Below are positions 9,138 through 18,644 of a DNA stretch of 64,000 bases, one piece after another. The position numbers were made by a program, and so were the translations under genes. The notes under the pieces are model-generated. The model searched no databases and was not told the origin of the DNA. It was given only the letters and a program-made list of their open reading frames with translations. Each line of letters starts with the position of its first letter. Position 1 is the first letter of the stretch. Origin of the DNA: Roseofilum reptotaenium CS-1145. GTDB taxonomy: Bacteria; Cyanobacteriota; Cyanobacteriia; Cyanobacteriales; Desertifilaceae. The stretch is taken from NCBI RefSeq assembly GCF_028330985.1, contig NZ_JAQMUE010000040.1, positions 1 to 64,000 of the forward strand. Direction: 5' to 3'.

Positions 9138-9195
9138 CTATTCCCCATTCCCTATTCCCCATTCCCTATTCCCCATTCCCTATTCCCCATTCCCC
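9138..9195. repeat. TTCCCCA/TTCCCTA heptamer array
   Basis: Eight or more 7-base units run in tandem, alternating ATTCCCC and ATTCCCT, so the array also reads as a 14-base repeat four times over. The reverse-complement unit GGGAATA recurs at about 3993, 23096, 52264 and 53021. This is the short tandem repeat style known from filamentous cyanobacteria. It lies between the membrane-protein gene and the thioredoxin gene. Confidence 0.9.
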
Positions 9196-9283
9196 AAACT
9201 GTCTTGCTCAATCCAACCCAAATCGGTGTAGCATGATCCCAAGAGCAAGTATAAGAAATCCAGATACTAAGAACGGCATAATT

Positions 9284-9646
9284 ATGGTGGTACAAATCAG
9301 TGAACGCGCCTTTAGTCACGAAGTCCTCGATGCTCAAACCCCGGTATTAGTCAACTTTTGGGCCCCCTGGTGTGGAATTTGCCGACTGCTAAACCCAGTT
9401 TTAAATCGATTCCAAACCGAATGGGGACAAACCATTAAAGTGGTTTCCATTAATGCCGATCAAAGCCTTAAACTCGCCAATGCCTACCGACTGCGAACAT
9501 TACCTACGGTAATTTTGTTCAATCAGGGTCGAGTGCAAAACCGTATTGAAGGCTTCCATAGTGCAGAAGACTTATACCGACAACTGGAAGTCAGCTTATC
9601 TGGAACCAGAGTGGCTGATGCCATTGATCTTGAAACCAGTCGCTAG
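9284..9646 (+). CDS. thioredoxin with atypical CGIC active site
   Basis: This 120-residue thioredoxin-fold protein has the active site WAPWCGICR (about residues 28-36) in place of the usual WCGPC. The rest of the fold is intact, including LPTVILFNQGRV with the cis-proline (about residue 75). Cyanobacteria carry a TrxC lineage whose active site also departs from CGPC, and this looks like a member. The ATG at 9284 is chosen because the frame upstream runs through the heptamer array and gives a nonsense N-terminus. A changed residue between the cysteines shifts redox potential, so it may not use ferredoxin- or NADPH-thioredoxin reductase. The palindrome at 9699 may end its transcript. Confidence 0.85.
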   Translation: MVVQISERAFSHEVLDAQTPVLVNFWAPWCGICRLLNPVLNRFQTEWGQTIKVVSINADQSLKLANAYRLRTLPTVILFNQGRVQNRIEGFHSAEDLYRQLEVSLSGTRVADAIDLETSR

Positions 9647-9698
9647 CTCCTTTTCTGGAGTAGAGATCGAGTGGATTCGTTTTAAAATGAGATATTAC

Positions 9699-9728
9699 TG
9701 TAGGGGCAAACAACTGTTTGCCCCTACA
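9699..9728. repeat. TGTAGGGGC palindrome, copy 1
   Basis: TGTAGGGGCAAAC and GTTTGCCCCTACA form a perfect 13-bp stem with a 4-base loop. Related palindromes at 25459 and 32633 keep the stem while changing paired bases (AAAC/GTTT versus GAAC/GTTC). It lies downstream of the thioredoxin gene and could act as its terminator. Confidence 0.75.
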
Positions 9729-9807
9729 TTCCGTGTTTTTACCCTTTTGTAAATAAACGAGCGCTATACTGGAAGGTTACAAGTATTAAGCAACGAAAAA
9801 CCCATTT

Positions 9808-10890
9808 ATGACTGAGTATTACCGGATTACGTTACTTCCAGGGGATGGCATTGGCAGCGAAATTATCGCTGTGATGGTGGATGTCTTAAAGACGATCGCC
9901 CCTAAGTTTGATTTAGAGTTTAACTTTCAAGAAGCACTCATCGGTGGTGCGGCGATTGATGCTACGGGTAGTCCCCTTCCAGAAGAAACGCTCAACACTT
10001 GTCGTCAAAGTGATGCCGTGTTGCTGGCAGCTATTGGAGGATATAAATGGGATAATTTGCCCCGTTCTCAACGACCGGAAACCGGGCTATTGGCTCTGCG
10101 ATCGGGTTTAGGGTTGTTTGCGAATCTGCGGCCGGCAACTATTCTACCCCAACTGATTGATGCTTCCACCCTGAAACGAGAAGTTGTGGAAGGGGTCGAT
10201 ATTATGGTGGTGCGTGAATTAACCGGTGGAGTCTATTTTGGCGAACCCAAAGGCCTTTTTGAGACTGAAACGGGACAAAAACGGGGCGTAAATACCATGG
10301 CCTATACTGAAGGGGAAATCGATCGCATTGCGAAAGTGGCATTTGAAATTGCCCAAAAACGGAAGAGTCAACTCTGTTCTGTCGATAAAGCCAATGTCCT
10401 AGAAGTGTCCCAACTCTGGCGAGATCGCGTGACCGCTATGGCTTCTGACTATCCCGATGTCCAACTCTCTCACCTTTATGTAGATAACGCAGCGATGCAA
10501 CTGGTGAGAGCGCCGAAACAATTTGATACTATCGTTACGGGTAATTTATTTGGGGATATTCTCTCCGATGCCGCTGCCATGTTAACCGGTAGTATTGGCA
10601 TGTTACCCTCAGCCAGTTTAGGCGCATCGGGTCCTGGAGTATTTGAACCCGTTCATGGATCGGCTCCCGATATTGCTGGACAAGATAAGGCTAATCCCCT
10701 AGCTCAAGTGCTGAGTGGAGCGATGATGTTACGCTATGCGTTTAACCAACCCCAAGCAGCAGAGGCGATCGAAGACGCGGTACAAACCGTTCTCAATCAA
10801 GGCTATCGTACGGGCGACATCATGTCTGAAGGACAAAAATTAGTTGGATGTCGGGAAATGGGAGAAGCCTTGCTCAGAGCGCTATCCTGA
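9808..10890 (+). CDS. leuB: 3-isopropylmalate dehydrogenase
   Basis: This 360-residue cytosolic enzyme oxidises and decarboxylates 3-isopropylmalate with NAD+ in leucine synthesis. The N-terminus [13 protein letters not shown], the substrate loop [14 protein letters not shown] (about residues 97-110), [15 protein letters not shown] (about 135-149) and the metal-binding [15 protein letters not shown] and [14 protein letters not shown] segments (about 225-255) are all present. [14 protein letters not shown] marks the NAD-binding loop. Length matches bacterial LeuB. It is monocistronic, with the ATG following a purine-poor leader. Confidence 0.97.
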   Translation: MTEYYRITLLPGDGIGSEIIAVMVDVLKTIAPKFDLEFNFQEALIGGAAIDATGSPLPEETLNTCRQSDAVLLAAIGGYKWDNLPRSQRPETGLLALRSGLGLFANLRPATILPQLIDASTLKREVVEGVDIMVVRELTGGVYFGEPKGLFETETGQKRGVNTMAYTEGEIDRIAKVAFEIAQKRKSQLCSVDKANVLEVSQLWRDRVTAMASDYPDVQLSHLYVDNAAMQLVRAPKQFDTIVTGNLFGDILSDAAAMLTGSIGMLPSASLGASGPGVFEPVHGSAPDIAGQDKANPLAQVLSGAMMLRYAFNQPQAAEAIEDAVQTVLNQGYRTGDIMSEGQKLVGCREMGEALLRALS

Positions 10891-11193
10891 GATGGGATGG
10901 GGGGAATGGAGGCATAAAAACCCAACAAGAAAACAATTCTGTTTCTCCCTATCTTCCCTATCCACACACTAGATTTCCCCCGACCTGTGTTACTCAATCC
11001 AATAAGTTTAGATAAGTAAAAACTCACTATTTCCTTGACACTCCTTTAGGTTTTAAGTGAGCCTTGCAAGTAAGACGAATATGCATAACTATCCATAATT
11101 TCTCTGTTAATAGTAAGTTATGTTTTTCTCAAGAACTTCCCCGCCTGCATGTTGAAAGAACAACTCGCAATCTTTTGGATATAACTCAAAAAT
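10891..11193. other. gap after leuB
   Basis: About 300 bp with no supported gene. It holds the leuB trailer and AT-rich sequence leading into the degraded amidase fragment at 11194. Minus-strand frames here and through 11379 are antisense to that fragment and are not called as genes. Confidence 0.5.
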
Positions 11194-11371
11194 ATGAGTT
11201 GTTTCTGCATTACTTATCGTCACGATCTCCATGAAACCACTGCCGATCGCATTTTCCTCATTGACATAACTGCCATTGGTAGATAGGTTCGTGTGAATGG
11301 TGAAGTCATTCTCGCTCCCCTGGTAGACATTTTGCCCCGGTTTTGAATCAAGGCTATGGAGATGAGGGGTG
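11194..11371 (+). pseudogene. degraded fragment of an amidase N-terminal domain
   Basis: The DNA around 11206-11265 matches the N-terminal coding region of the amidase gene at about 18720-18780 with roughly four bases in five identical. In one frame ADRIFLIDITAIGR then a stop corresponds to ADRIFLIGTAPVGG in the intact protein. After a frame change VRVNGEVI corresponds to VKVNGQVI, and after another RSPGRHFAPVL corresponds to RSPQGHFAPSF. Stops and at least two frameshifts show it is dead. No amidase catalytic domain follows; the ATPase gene begins 150 bp later. It is a relic of a partial duplication of the amidase gene or of a second lost paralogue. Confidence 0.7.
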
Positions 11372-11520
11372 AGTCCCATAGCGATCCTCAGCGTAAAGAT
11401 ATGTTAGCGTTGACAGGAGGCAAAGTTTTTGTCGATTCAGGATCTGAACTTAGGAGTTTTGCCAAAAACTCGATTTTTCTTCCAAAAATCCTGTGTTTTA
11501 TTCAAAACTAAAAAGTTAGG

Positions 11521-12912
11521 ATGAACATCGATTTACAAGAGTTTTTTGATGCTTGCGATCCCAGTAAAACGTTGATGATGGGCAGGATCAGCGATCGCCG
11601 CTACTATATCGATTTTAGTTCAGTGCGCGGAGGGAAAATTATTGAAGCTCTCAAACGAACCATTATTCGCCTGTCTCCCAATAAACCCACTTGTCAGCTT
11701 TTTACGGGTCATATTGGCTGTGGTAAATCAACAGAATTATCCCGCCTACAATCGGAACTTGAAGGCGACGGATTTTATGTCATTTACTTTGAATCCACCC
11801 AAGATTTAGACGAAAATGATGTCGATATTACCGATATTCTCTTGGCGATTGCTCGTCAGGTGAGTGAAACTTTAGAACAGCAAAAAATTGAACTGCAACC
11901 CAAAGGATTTAAGTCCTTTCTCAATGAAATCTGGGATTTTTTACAAACCCCTGTCATTGTTTCTGGAGAAGCAGAAGTTCTAGGTGCAGGAGTCAAAGCC
12001 AGTACAGAAGGGGAATTTGAGGTTTCGTTGCCGGTGGGGATTGGTAAAATTACCGCTAGAGCCATGGATAGTCCCAAGTTACGATCGCAACTGAGACAGT
12101 ATCTAGAACCGCAAACTAACCGCATCTTACAATTCATCAATGATGAAGTCCTGAGTGTGGCGATCTCCCAACTCAAACACCGGGGATATAAAGGTCTGGT
12201 CGTCATTATTGACAATCTTGACCGGGTGGAAAACCGGGAAATTTCCACGTCCGGCCGACTGCTCCCTGAATACCTGTTTGTCGATCGCGGCGAACAACTG
12301 CGAAAACTCAACTGCCATTTAGTCTACACCCTCCCCCTTTCCCTCGTCTTCTCCAATGACTGTGAAACCCTAAAAAACCGCCTGGGGGGAGGACTCGATC
12401 CCAAAGTCTTACCCATGGTTCCCGTCTGTAACCGAGATGGAACTGTATGCACCAGTGGTATGGAATTACTGCGGCAAATGGTACTTGCTAGAGCTTTTCC
12501 CGATGTTTTCCCTCAACATCGCCTAGAACTCGTCACCCAAATCTTTGAAGAACCGGCAAGCCTTGATCGCCTCTGTTGGGTAAGTGGAGGTCATGCGAGG
12601 AACTTATTGGGGATTTTGTATCGCTGTATCCAAGAAGAAGACCCTCCGATTAGTAGTATAGTTCTCGAACGGGCCATTCGCGAAGCCCGCGATCGCCTAC
12701 TTTTAGCCGTTGATGACCATGAATGGGAGTTACTCTTTCAAGTGGTTCAAGAACAAAATCTCAAAGGAGAACGGGAATATCAAACCCTCCTGCGCAGTTT
12801 ATTTGTATTTGAATATCAAGATCATCGCGGTCGCTGGTTTGGACTCAATCCCCTCTTAGCAGAAACCCAACGCTTTAAGCAATGGCAAGCTCAAGAAGCC
12901 AGCAGAATTTAA
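11521..12912 (+). CDS. P-loop ATPase next to STAND-WD40 protein
   Basis: This 463-residue cytosolic NTPase has Walker A GHIGCGKST at about residues 62-70 and Walker B LVVIIDNLDR at about 224-233, an ORC/STAND-like AAA arrangement. The middle (about 125-190) contains a Gly- and Val-rich segment (VSGEAEVLGAGVKASTEGE). The C-terminal half is helical, includes a GGHARNLLGILYR sensor-like stretch (about 358) and ends in what looks like a winged-helix region (about 395-455). There is no transmembrane segment or recognisable effector domain. The next gene, 94 bp downstream on the same strand, is a giant TPR/NTPase/WD40 protein, so the two probably work together. Function unknown; signalling or defence are both open. 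Confidence 0.8.
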   Translation: MNIDLQEFFDACDPSKTLMMGRISDRRYYIDFSSVRGGKIIEALKRTIIRLSPNKPTCQLFTGHIGCGKSTELSRLQSELEGDGFYVIYFESTQDLDENDVDITDILLAIARQVSETLEQQKIELQPKGFKSFLNEIWDFLQTPVIVSGEAEVLGAGVKASTEGEFEVSLPVGIGKITARAMDSPKLRSQLRQYLEPQTNRILQFINDEVLSVAISQLKHRGYKGLVVIIDNLDRVENREISTSGRLLPEYLFVDRGEQLRKLNCHLVYTLPLSLVFSNDCETLKNRLGGGLDPKVLPMVPVCNRDGTVCTSGMELLRQMVLARAFPDVFPQHRLELVTQIFEEPASLDRLCWVSGGHARNLLGILYRCIQEEDPPISSIVLERAIREARDRLLLAVDDHEWELLFQVVQEQNLKGEREYQTLLRSLFVFEYQDHRGRWFGLNPLLAETQRFKQWQAQEASRI

Positions 12913-13006
12913 GACAAAGACAACGGGTTAAGAGGTAAGGGGAAGATATCCGTCGTAGGACGATGAAAGAAAAATGGTATCAGACTTAGATTGAAAACAG
13001 CAGTTA

Positions 13007-16000
13007 ATGCAGGATACACCAGAACTAGAAAATGAGCGATCGCTCAAAACCCTAGCTCGTACCTTAAAATTACGGCGCGGCAAATTTACTCTGATCCAAG
13101 CTTCCTGTAATTCCGTCAGCTTACGCACCCAACTCTTACATCGGCTCACCCAAGAATATCAGGTTAACACTCTTAGTATTACCCTCCCCCAACATGCCAC
13201 CGGGTTTCATACCGCTGTTCTGAAAGCCATTGAAGGACAATCTCCCGATGCCTTAATGATTTTAGGTCTAGAATCAGTCAGCTCAATTTCTGAGCTGCTG
13301 ATTTCGGCCAATCAAAAACGGGATCAAATTCGCCAAAGCTTTGTCTTTCCCATTGTCCTCTGGGTAACCGATGGTATTTTACGTCATCTAGGCAGATTAG
13401 CCTCAGATATCAACAGTTGGAATCCGCCACCCATTCGCTTCACAATTTCTGAAGCAGATATCCTCAAGTTTTTATCTGAAGAATCCCATACTTTATTTGA
13501 GTCATTACATTATCCAGCTTCCTATTGCTGTTCTTCCTTACATCAACTGGATTTAGACTTGCTCAGTAAAGATATTCAACGCATTTATCCTACACTAACT
13601 CTGGAATTGCAAGCAAAATTTGAGTTTATGCTTGCTCAACTTCAGTGCTCTAAATCTCAATTCGATCAGGCTATTGATAGCCTATGCCAAAGTCTCAAGT
13701 CTTGGCATCAATTATCGAATATTAGAGCAAAAGGGTTTGTCGTATTTCATTTGGGATTAGTGTATTTAGAAAAATCTAAAGTCAAAAGTCCGAAGGAGAA
13801 AGTGTGTGATTATAAATTATCCCAAGAATATTTTTGCCAAGCGTTGGACTGTTTCAAGACAGTGAATCAGCCAGACTTAATGGGAGTAGTTCTGAGCTAC
13901 TTACAAACCATTTTACAGAGTTTAGAAAACTGGGAAAATCTCAAATCTATTACTGAACAAGCTCTGAGCATTCATCAATTGTATGGATCGAGCTTACAAC
14001 TTGCTCAAGATTATGGCTATTTAGCACAAGTGGCCGTAGAGAATCACTGTTGGCAGGAAGCAAAACTTCTTGCGCAACAAGCGATTCAGACATTAGAATC
14101 CAATCCTAATCTAGGAGATACTCTCAAAAATGAGCTGTCTAGATTTTATTTTTTAAGGGCAAAAGCACAAATTCAGTTGGGAGAATTTCAAGGGGCGATC
14201 GCTCGTCTCGAAGTCGCGAAAAAAAAATGCATTCCCAAATTATCTACCCAGCTTTACAGTGAGATTTTGGAGGAATCTATAAAGCTCTATTGGCAGGACA
14301 AAAAATACTTAAAATCCTTTAGTTTTAAGCTAGAAAAACGCTCAATTGAAGCCCAATATGGTTTGCGATCTTTTATGGGAGTGGGTAGATTTCCTAAGCC
14401 GAAAAGAATTACCCATTTAGATATTACCTCACACAATACCAAAACAACACGCGAAATTGTAGCGGCTTCTGGAAGACAAGAAGATATTGATAACTTGTTG
14501 ACCCGGATGGAACGACGAGACCGTAAACTCACGGTAATTTATGGCCCCTCTGGAGTTGGCAAAAGTTCCTTACTACAAGCGGGTTTGGTGACGGCCCTCA
14601 AACTCAGTTCTTTTGAAGGGAATAATTACTTCCCGATTTTTATTCAAGTTTATCATCATTGGCAAGAAGATTGTAGTCTTCAAATTAGAGCGATTAGCCC
14701 TACTTCTAGCGCTATTTTACAGCGAGTTGAGGAAATGACTCAACACCATCAAATTCCAGTTTTATTGTTCGATCAATTGGAGGAATTTTTTCTCCATTAT
14801 TCCGACTGCAATGAAAGGCAAGAATTTTATGATTTCATCCAAGCTTGCCTGAAGATTGCCTATGTAAAAATTGTACTTTCTATTCGAGAAGATTATATCT
14901 ATTATCTCTTGGAATTAACTCGATATACTGACTTGGGGGAATTAGATAAAAATTATGAAGATATTTTATATTACTTGGGTAATTTTTCACCTTTAGAAGC
15001 AAAGACGATTATTGAATATCTTACCCATCGCTCTTCCACTCCCTTAGAGCCATCCTTAATCGATCGCCTGGTTGAAGACTTAACCACAGAACAAGAAGAA
15101 ATTCGCCCGATTGAACTGCAACTGATTGGCGCTCAACTGGAAAATCAAAGCATTACCACTTTGCGTGATTATCAAAGGCTCGGCAGTCATCCCAAAGAAG
15201 TATTAATCGATGTCTACTTAGATGAAGTGGTGCGCGATTGCGGCCCGGAACAAGAGGAAATCGCCGAATTAGTGTTATACCTGTTAACAGATGATGACAA
15301 TACCCGTCCCCTAAAAACCAAAGCCAGCTTAGAAAAAGCCTTAGAGCAAAAAGGCGATCGCCTCAACTTAGTCTTAGAAATCTTTGTCAAATCTGGTTTA
15401 GTCCTCCATCTATCTGGAGAACTCGACGATCATTATCAATTAGTTCACGATTATTTAGTCCCCTTTATTCGCCATAAAAAAGGAGCGCAACTGCTGGCTG
15501 ATCTAGAACGGGAGAGACAACAACGGCAAAAAAGCGATCGCCGCTTCCTCGTTGGAATGCGAGCCGCGACCATTATTTCCCTGATTCTCACCGGACTCGC
15601 CATACTCTTTGCTGGAACTGCCCATTATCAACAACAAGAAGCCTTCAAACAACGTCAGATTGCCGAAAATAACGCCATCTCTGCCCTAGAACAAAGTATC
15701 ATCGCCCAATCCACCACTGCCAGAACCTTAATGCGATCGACTTCTGGACAACAACTCGAAGCCCTCATCACTGCCCTAGAAGCAGCCGCCCAACTGGGCC
15801 AACATCCCCGCTTAAAATCAGCCAACATTACTCATCACGTCATCAATAGTCTCGCCAACGCTATCTACAACCTCAAAGAATTCAATCGCTTAGAAACCCA
15901 AAGCATTATTTATCATGTCAACTTTAGTCCTAATGGCCAATTTATTGCCACTGCTCAAAATAATGGTGCAGTCAAAATTTGGCAGCAAGATGGGACTCTA

Positions 16001-17695
16001 TTGACCACTCTAAAAGACCATCAAGATCGAGTTTATTGGGTCAGTTTTAGTCCCGATGGTCAATGGATGGCTTCTGCCAGCATTGATGGCACAATTAAAC
16101 TTTGGGATCTGGCTAACTTTTCTGCAATTAAAACTTTCCACGGACACCAAGACCGCATATATAACGTAACCTTTAGTCTGAATAGTGAATTGATAGCCTC
16201 TAGTAGTCGAGATGGAACCGTTAAACTTTGGAATTTAGAGGGTAAAACTCTCCTCACCTATCGTCGTCATCAAGATTCTGTAGAATCGATTAGCTTTAGT
16301 CCAGATGGAGAATTACTCGCCTCTGCCAGCAACGATCATACAGTAAACATTTGGACAATAACGGGAAAACACCGCCTTACTTATCGAGGTCATCAAAGTG
16401 CCGTCACGTTCGTGCAGTTTAGTCCGGATGGCAAATTTCTCGCTTCTGCTGATGAAAAGGGATTGATTAAACTCTGGACTTTGCAGGGTCAAGAGATCGC
16501 CACTCTTAAAGGCCATCGGGATACAGTTTTAGGATTAAGTTTTAGTCCGGATGGTCAAATTTTGGCTTCTGGAAGTCGAGATAAAAGCATCATTATATGG
16601 AATATGAAAGGAGAAGTGATTTCTACTATTTCCGGTCATAATGATTGGGTCAATAGTGTCATATTTAGCCCTGACGGCCAAACCCTCGCCTCAGCGAGTG
16701 CCGATGGTATGGTGAAGTTATGGAAACTTCAGGGGAGTGACTTAAGAATTTTTAAGGGTCATCAAGATAAAGTCTATACCGCTCAATTTACTCCCGATCG
16801 CCAGTCCATCATCTCCAGTAGTGCTGATGGCAGTATCCGGTTATGGAGTGTCCAAGAAGGAAAGGAATTAGCCACCTTAGTGCAAGAGCAAGAAAGAATC
16901 TATGGACTCGATGTTAGTTCAGATGGGCAGAGGATCGTTTATGGCAGTCGAGATGGAACCATAACATGGCGATCGCTCCACGATGGTACGACTCGTGCCT
17001 TCAGAGGTCATCAGGATATAGTACTTGATGTCGATTCTAGTCCAGATGGTCAAACTATTGCCTCTGCCAGCTTAGATCGAACCGTAAAATTATGGGATCT
17101 AAATGGGAATAATCTTGCCATATTGTCGGGTCATAGTGATGGCGTTCAAGCGGTTCATTTTAGTCCAAATGGGCAATTGATTGCTTCTGCCGGAAATGAA
17201 AATCTGATTAAAATTTGGACATTAGATGGCTCGGATTTGGCAACATTTAGAGGTCATAAAAGTACAATTTTCAGTGTCAGATTTAGTCCCGATGGCAATC
17301 TACTAGCCTCCGGAAGTCGAGATAAAACGGTGAAACTCTGGAAATTAGATGGGACATTAGTCAATACATTTGAAAATCATACCGCGCCAGTGATTAGTGT
17401 TAGCTTCAGTCCAGATGGTCAAATGATTGCTTCTGCCAGTGATGATAAAACCGTCAAAATTTCCCGACTTAATGGAGAAGAAATCATGACATTAGAAGGC
17501 CATACGGATTGGCTCAATGAAGTTAGCTTTAGCCCTGATGGTCAATGGATTGCCTCTGCAAGTCATGATGGTACAGTTAGACTTTGGCGGTTTAATTATG
17601 ATTTAGACTATTGGTTCGATCGCGGCTGTGCCTGGCTAAAAGATTATTTGCACCATCAGCCTTCCCGTTCTGCTGCTTTGTGTGCAAATCCCTGA
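13007..17695 (+). CDS. TPR / STAND NTPase / WD40 repeat protein
   Basis: This 1562-residue protein has, in order, an N-terminal domain that looks like a P-loop fold lacking a Walker A (about 1-160), a TPR-like helical region (about 190-450), a STAND-type NTPase with Walker A GPSGVGKSS (about 513) and Walker B PVLLFDQLEEFF (about 584), a helical region ending near 840, one membrane helix (ISLILTGLAILFAGTA, about 855-870), a linker coil, and 14 WD40 repeats from about 960 to 1530. Fourteen blades fit two seven-bladed propellers. Repeats 8 and 9 are the most divergent. The single helix suggests the NTPase and propellers lie on opposite sides of a membrane or that the helix is a hairpin anchor. 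Similar proteins are frequent in filamentous cyanobacteria; roles are mostly unknown. Confidence 0.88.
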   Translation: MQDTPELENERSLKTLARTLKLRRGKFTLIQASCNSVSLRTQLLHRLTQEYQVNTLSITLPQHATGFHTAVLKAIEGQSPDALMILGLESVSSISELLISANQKRDQIRQSFVFPIVLWVTDGILRHLGRLASDINSWNPPPIRFTISEADILKFLSEESHTLFESLHYPASYCCSSLHQLDLDLLSKDIQRIYPTLTLELQAKFEFMLAQLQCSKSQFDQAIDSLCQSLKSWHQLSNIRAKGFVVFHLGLVYLEKSKVKSPKEKVCDYKLSQEYFCQALDCFKTVNQPDLMGVVLSYLQTILQSLENWENLKSITEQALSIHQLYGSSLQLAQDYGYLAQVAVENHCWQEAKLLAQQAIQTLESNPNLGDTLKNELSRFYFLRAKAQIQLGEFQGAIARLEVAKKKCIPKLSTQLYSEILEESIKLYWQDKKYLKSFSFKLEKRSIEAQYGLRSFMGVGRFPKPKRITHLDITSHNTKTTREIVAASGRQEDIDNLLTRMERRDRKLTVIYGPSGVGKSSLLQAGLVTALKLSSFEGNNYFPIFIQVYHHWQEDCSLQIRAISPTSSAILQRVEEMTQHHQIPVLLFDQLEEFFLHYSDCNERQEFYDFIQACLKIAYVKIVLSIREDYIYYLLELTRYTDLGELDKNYEDILYYLGNFSPLEAKTIIEYLTHRSSTPLEPSLIDRLVEDLTTEQEEIRPIELQLIGAQLENQSITTLRDYQRLGSHPKEVLIDVYLDEVVRDCGPEQEEIAELVLYLLTDDDNTRPLKTKASLEKALEQKGDRLNLVLEIFVKSGLVLHLSGELDDHYQLVHDYLVPFIRHKKGAQLLADLERERQQRQKSDRRFLVGMRAATIISLILTGLAILFAGTAHYQQQEAFKQRQIAENNAISALEQSIIAQSTTARTLMRSTSGQQLEALITALEAAAQLGQHPRLKSANITHHVINSLANAIYNLKEFNRLETQSIIYHVNFSPNGQFIATAQNNGAVKIWQQDGTLLTTLKDHQDRVYWVSFSPDGQWMASASIDGTIKLWDLANFSAIKTFHGHQDRIYNVTFSLNSELIASSSRDGTVKLWNLEGKTLLTYRRHQDSVESISFSPDGELLASASNDHTVNIWTITGKHRLTYRGHQSAVTFVQFSPDGKFLASADEKGLIKLWTLQGQEIATLKGHRDTVLGLSFSPDGQILASGSRDKSIIIWNMKGEVISTISGHNDWVNSVIFSPDGQTLASASADGMVKLWKLQGSDLRIFKGHQDKVYTAQFTPDRQSIISSSADGSIRLWSVQEGKELATLVQEQERIYGLDVSSDGQRIVYGSRDGTITWRSLHDGTTRAFRGHQDIVLDVDSSPDGQTIASASLDRTVKLWDLNGNNLAILSGHSDGVQAVHFSPNGQLIASAGNENLIKIWTLDGSDLATFRGHKSTIFSVRFSPDGNLLASGSRDKTVKLWKLDGTLVNTFENHTAPVISVSFSPDGQMIASASDDKTVKISRLNGEEIMTLEGHTDWLNEVSFSPDGQWIASASHDGTVRLWRFNYDLDYWFDRGCAWLKDYLHHQPSRSAALCANP

Positions 17696-17853
17696 GCCAT
17701 GTAGTGAATAGGCGATCGCGATATTGTCCCCCATAAATTCTGATAGCCCGAACTGTCCTAGAATTACCTCATTCTCCGCGTTCCTGCGTCTCCCTATTCC
17801 CCATCTCAACCTGATAAAATAATCAACATTGACCCTTCCCAGTACCTGAAACC

Positions 17854-18624
17854 ATGTTAGCCACTTCCTCAGCCTACAAAATTACTTGGGAAAAACTACC
17901 GGACGACTTCCAACTCCCTGACGATCCTGTGGATAATATTCATCAACCCGCCCTAGCTGCTGCACTAACTGAGAGTTTAGACCAAGCTGGGAAATTACCC
18001 GAAAGTGCCCTAACGCCAACCAACTATGGCATCTGTGCCACTGTCAATGGCAAAATGGTGGTTAAAGCTCCTGATTGGGCTTATATTCCCCAAATCCGAG
18101 TGGAGCGTCCAGAGGTAATCCGCAGTTATACCCCAAACTTACAAGGCGATCGACCGGTCATTGTCCTAGAATTTTTATCGGATACGGATGGAGGGGAATA
18201 TTCGATAAAAGCGACCTATCCTCCAGGCAAATATTTCTATTATGAGCAAATCCTACAAGTGCCCAATTACGGGATTTTTGACCCAAAAACGGGAGAATTA
18301 GAACTCTATCGTTTAGGTAACCACCAACGCTACAATCTGAAGTCTCCGAATCCAGAAGGGCGATTTTGGATACCCGAAATGGGTTTATATTTAGGAGTGT
18401 GGCAAGGTTGTCGAGAAAACCTAGAGAGCTATTGGCTACGCTGGTGGGATGAACAGGACAATCTATTGCTGTGGGGGACAGAAAAAGTGGAGCAAGAACG
18501 GCAACGGGCTGATGCTGAACGACAACGAGCCGAATCAGAGCGTCAACGGGCTGATGCTGAACGATCGCGAGCCGATCGCCTAGCCGCCCAATTACGAGCT
18601 GCTGGTATTGAAATTAACGAATAA
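17854..18624 (+). CDS. Uma2 family (DUF820) protein with heptad-repeat tail
   Basis: This 256-residue protein has a Uma2-type PD-(D/E)XK-like domain. Candidate active-site residues are the Asp in KAPDWAYIPQ (about residue 73), the Glu in IVLEFLSDTDGGEYS (about 107) and the Lys in PPGKYFYYEQ (about 126). It then has YGIFDPKTGELELYRL and a tail (about 208-250) made of near-identical heptads such as QRADAER and QRAESER, a predicted coiled coil. It follows the STAND-WD40 gene by 158 bp and precedes the amidase by 20 bp on the same strand. The short gap to the amidase suggests co-transcription, though a functional link is not obvious. Confidence 0.85.
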   Translation: MLATSSAYKITWEKLPDDFQLPDDPVDNIHQPALAAALTESLDQAGKLPESALTPTNYGICATVNGKMVVKAPDWAYIPQIRVERPEVIRSYTPNLQGDRPVIVLEFLSDTDGGEYSIKATYPPGKYFYYEQILQVPNYGIFDPKTGELELYRLGNHQRYNLKSPNPEGRFWIPEMGLYLGVWQGCRENLESYWLRWWDEQDNLLLWGTEKVEQERQRADAERQRAESERQRADAERSRADRLAAQLRAAGIEINE

Positions 18625-18644
18625 TTAATCGTATTAATAATCCC

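Noticed and set aside
9138..9195. CRISPR-like direct repeats
   Set aside because: Units are 7 bases and contiguous, with no unique spacers.
9047..9283. longer thioredoxin start
   Set aside because: The extension overlaps the preceding gene and reads through the TTCCCCA array; the family N-terminus begins at 9284.
11107..11379. 90-residue minus-strand frame
   Set aside because: It is antisense to the amidase relic and parallels the spurious antisense frame over the intact amidase gene, so its openness comes from the relic's codon pattern.
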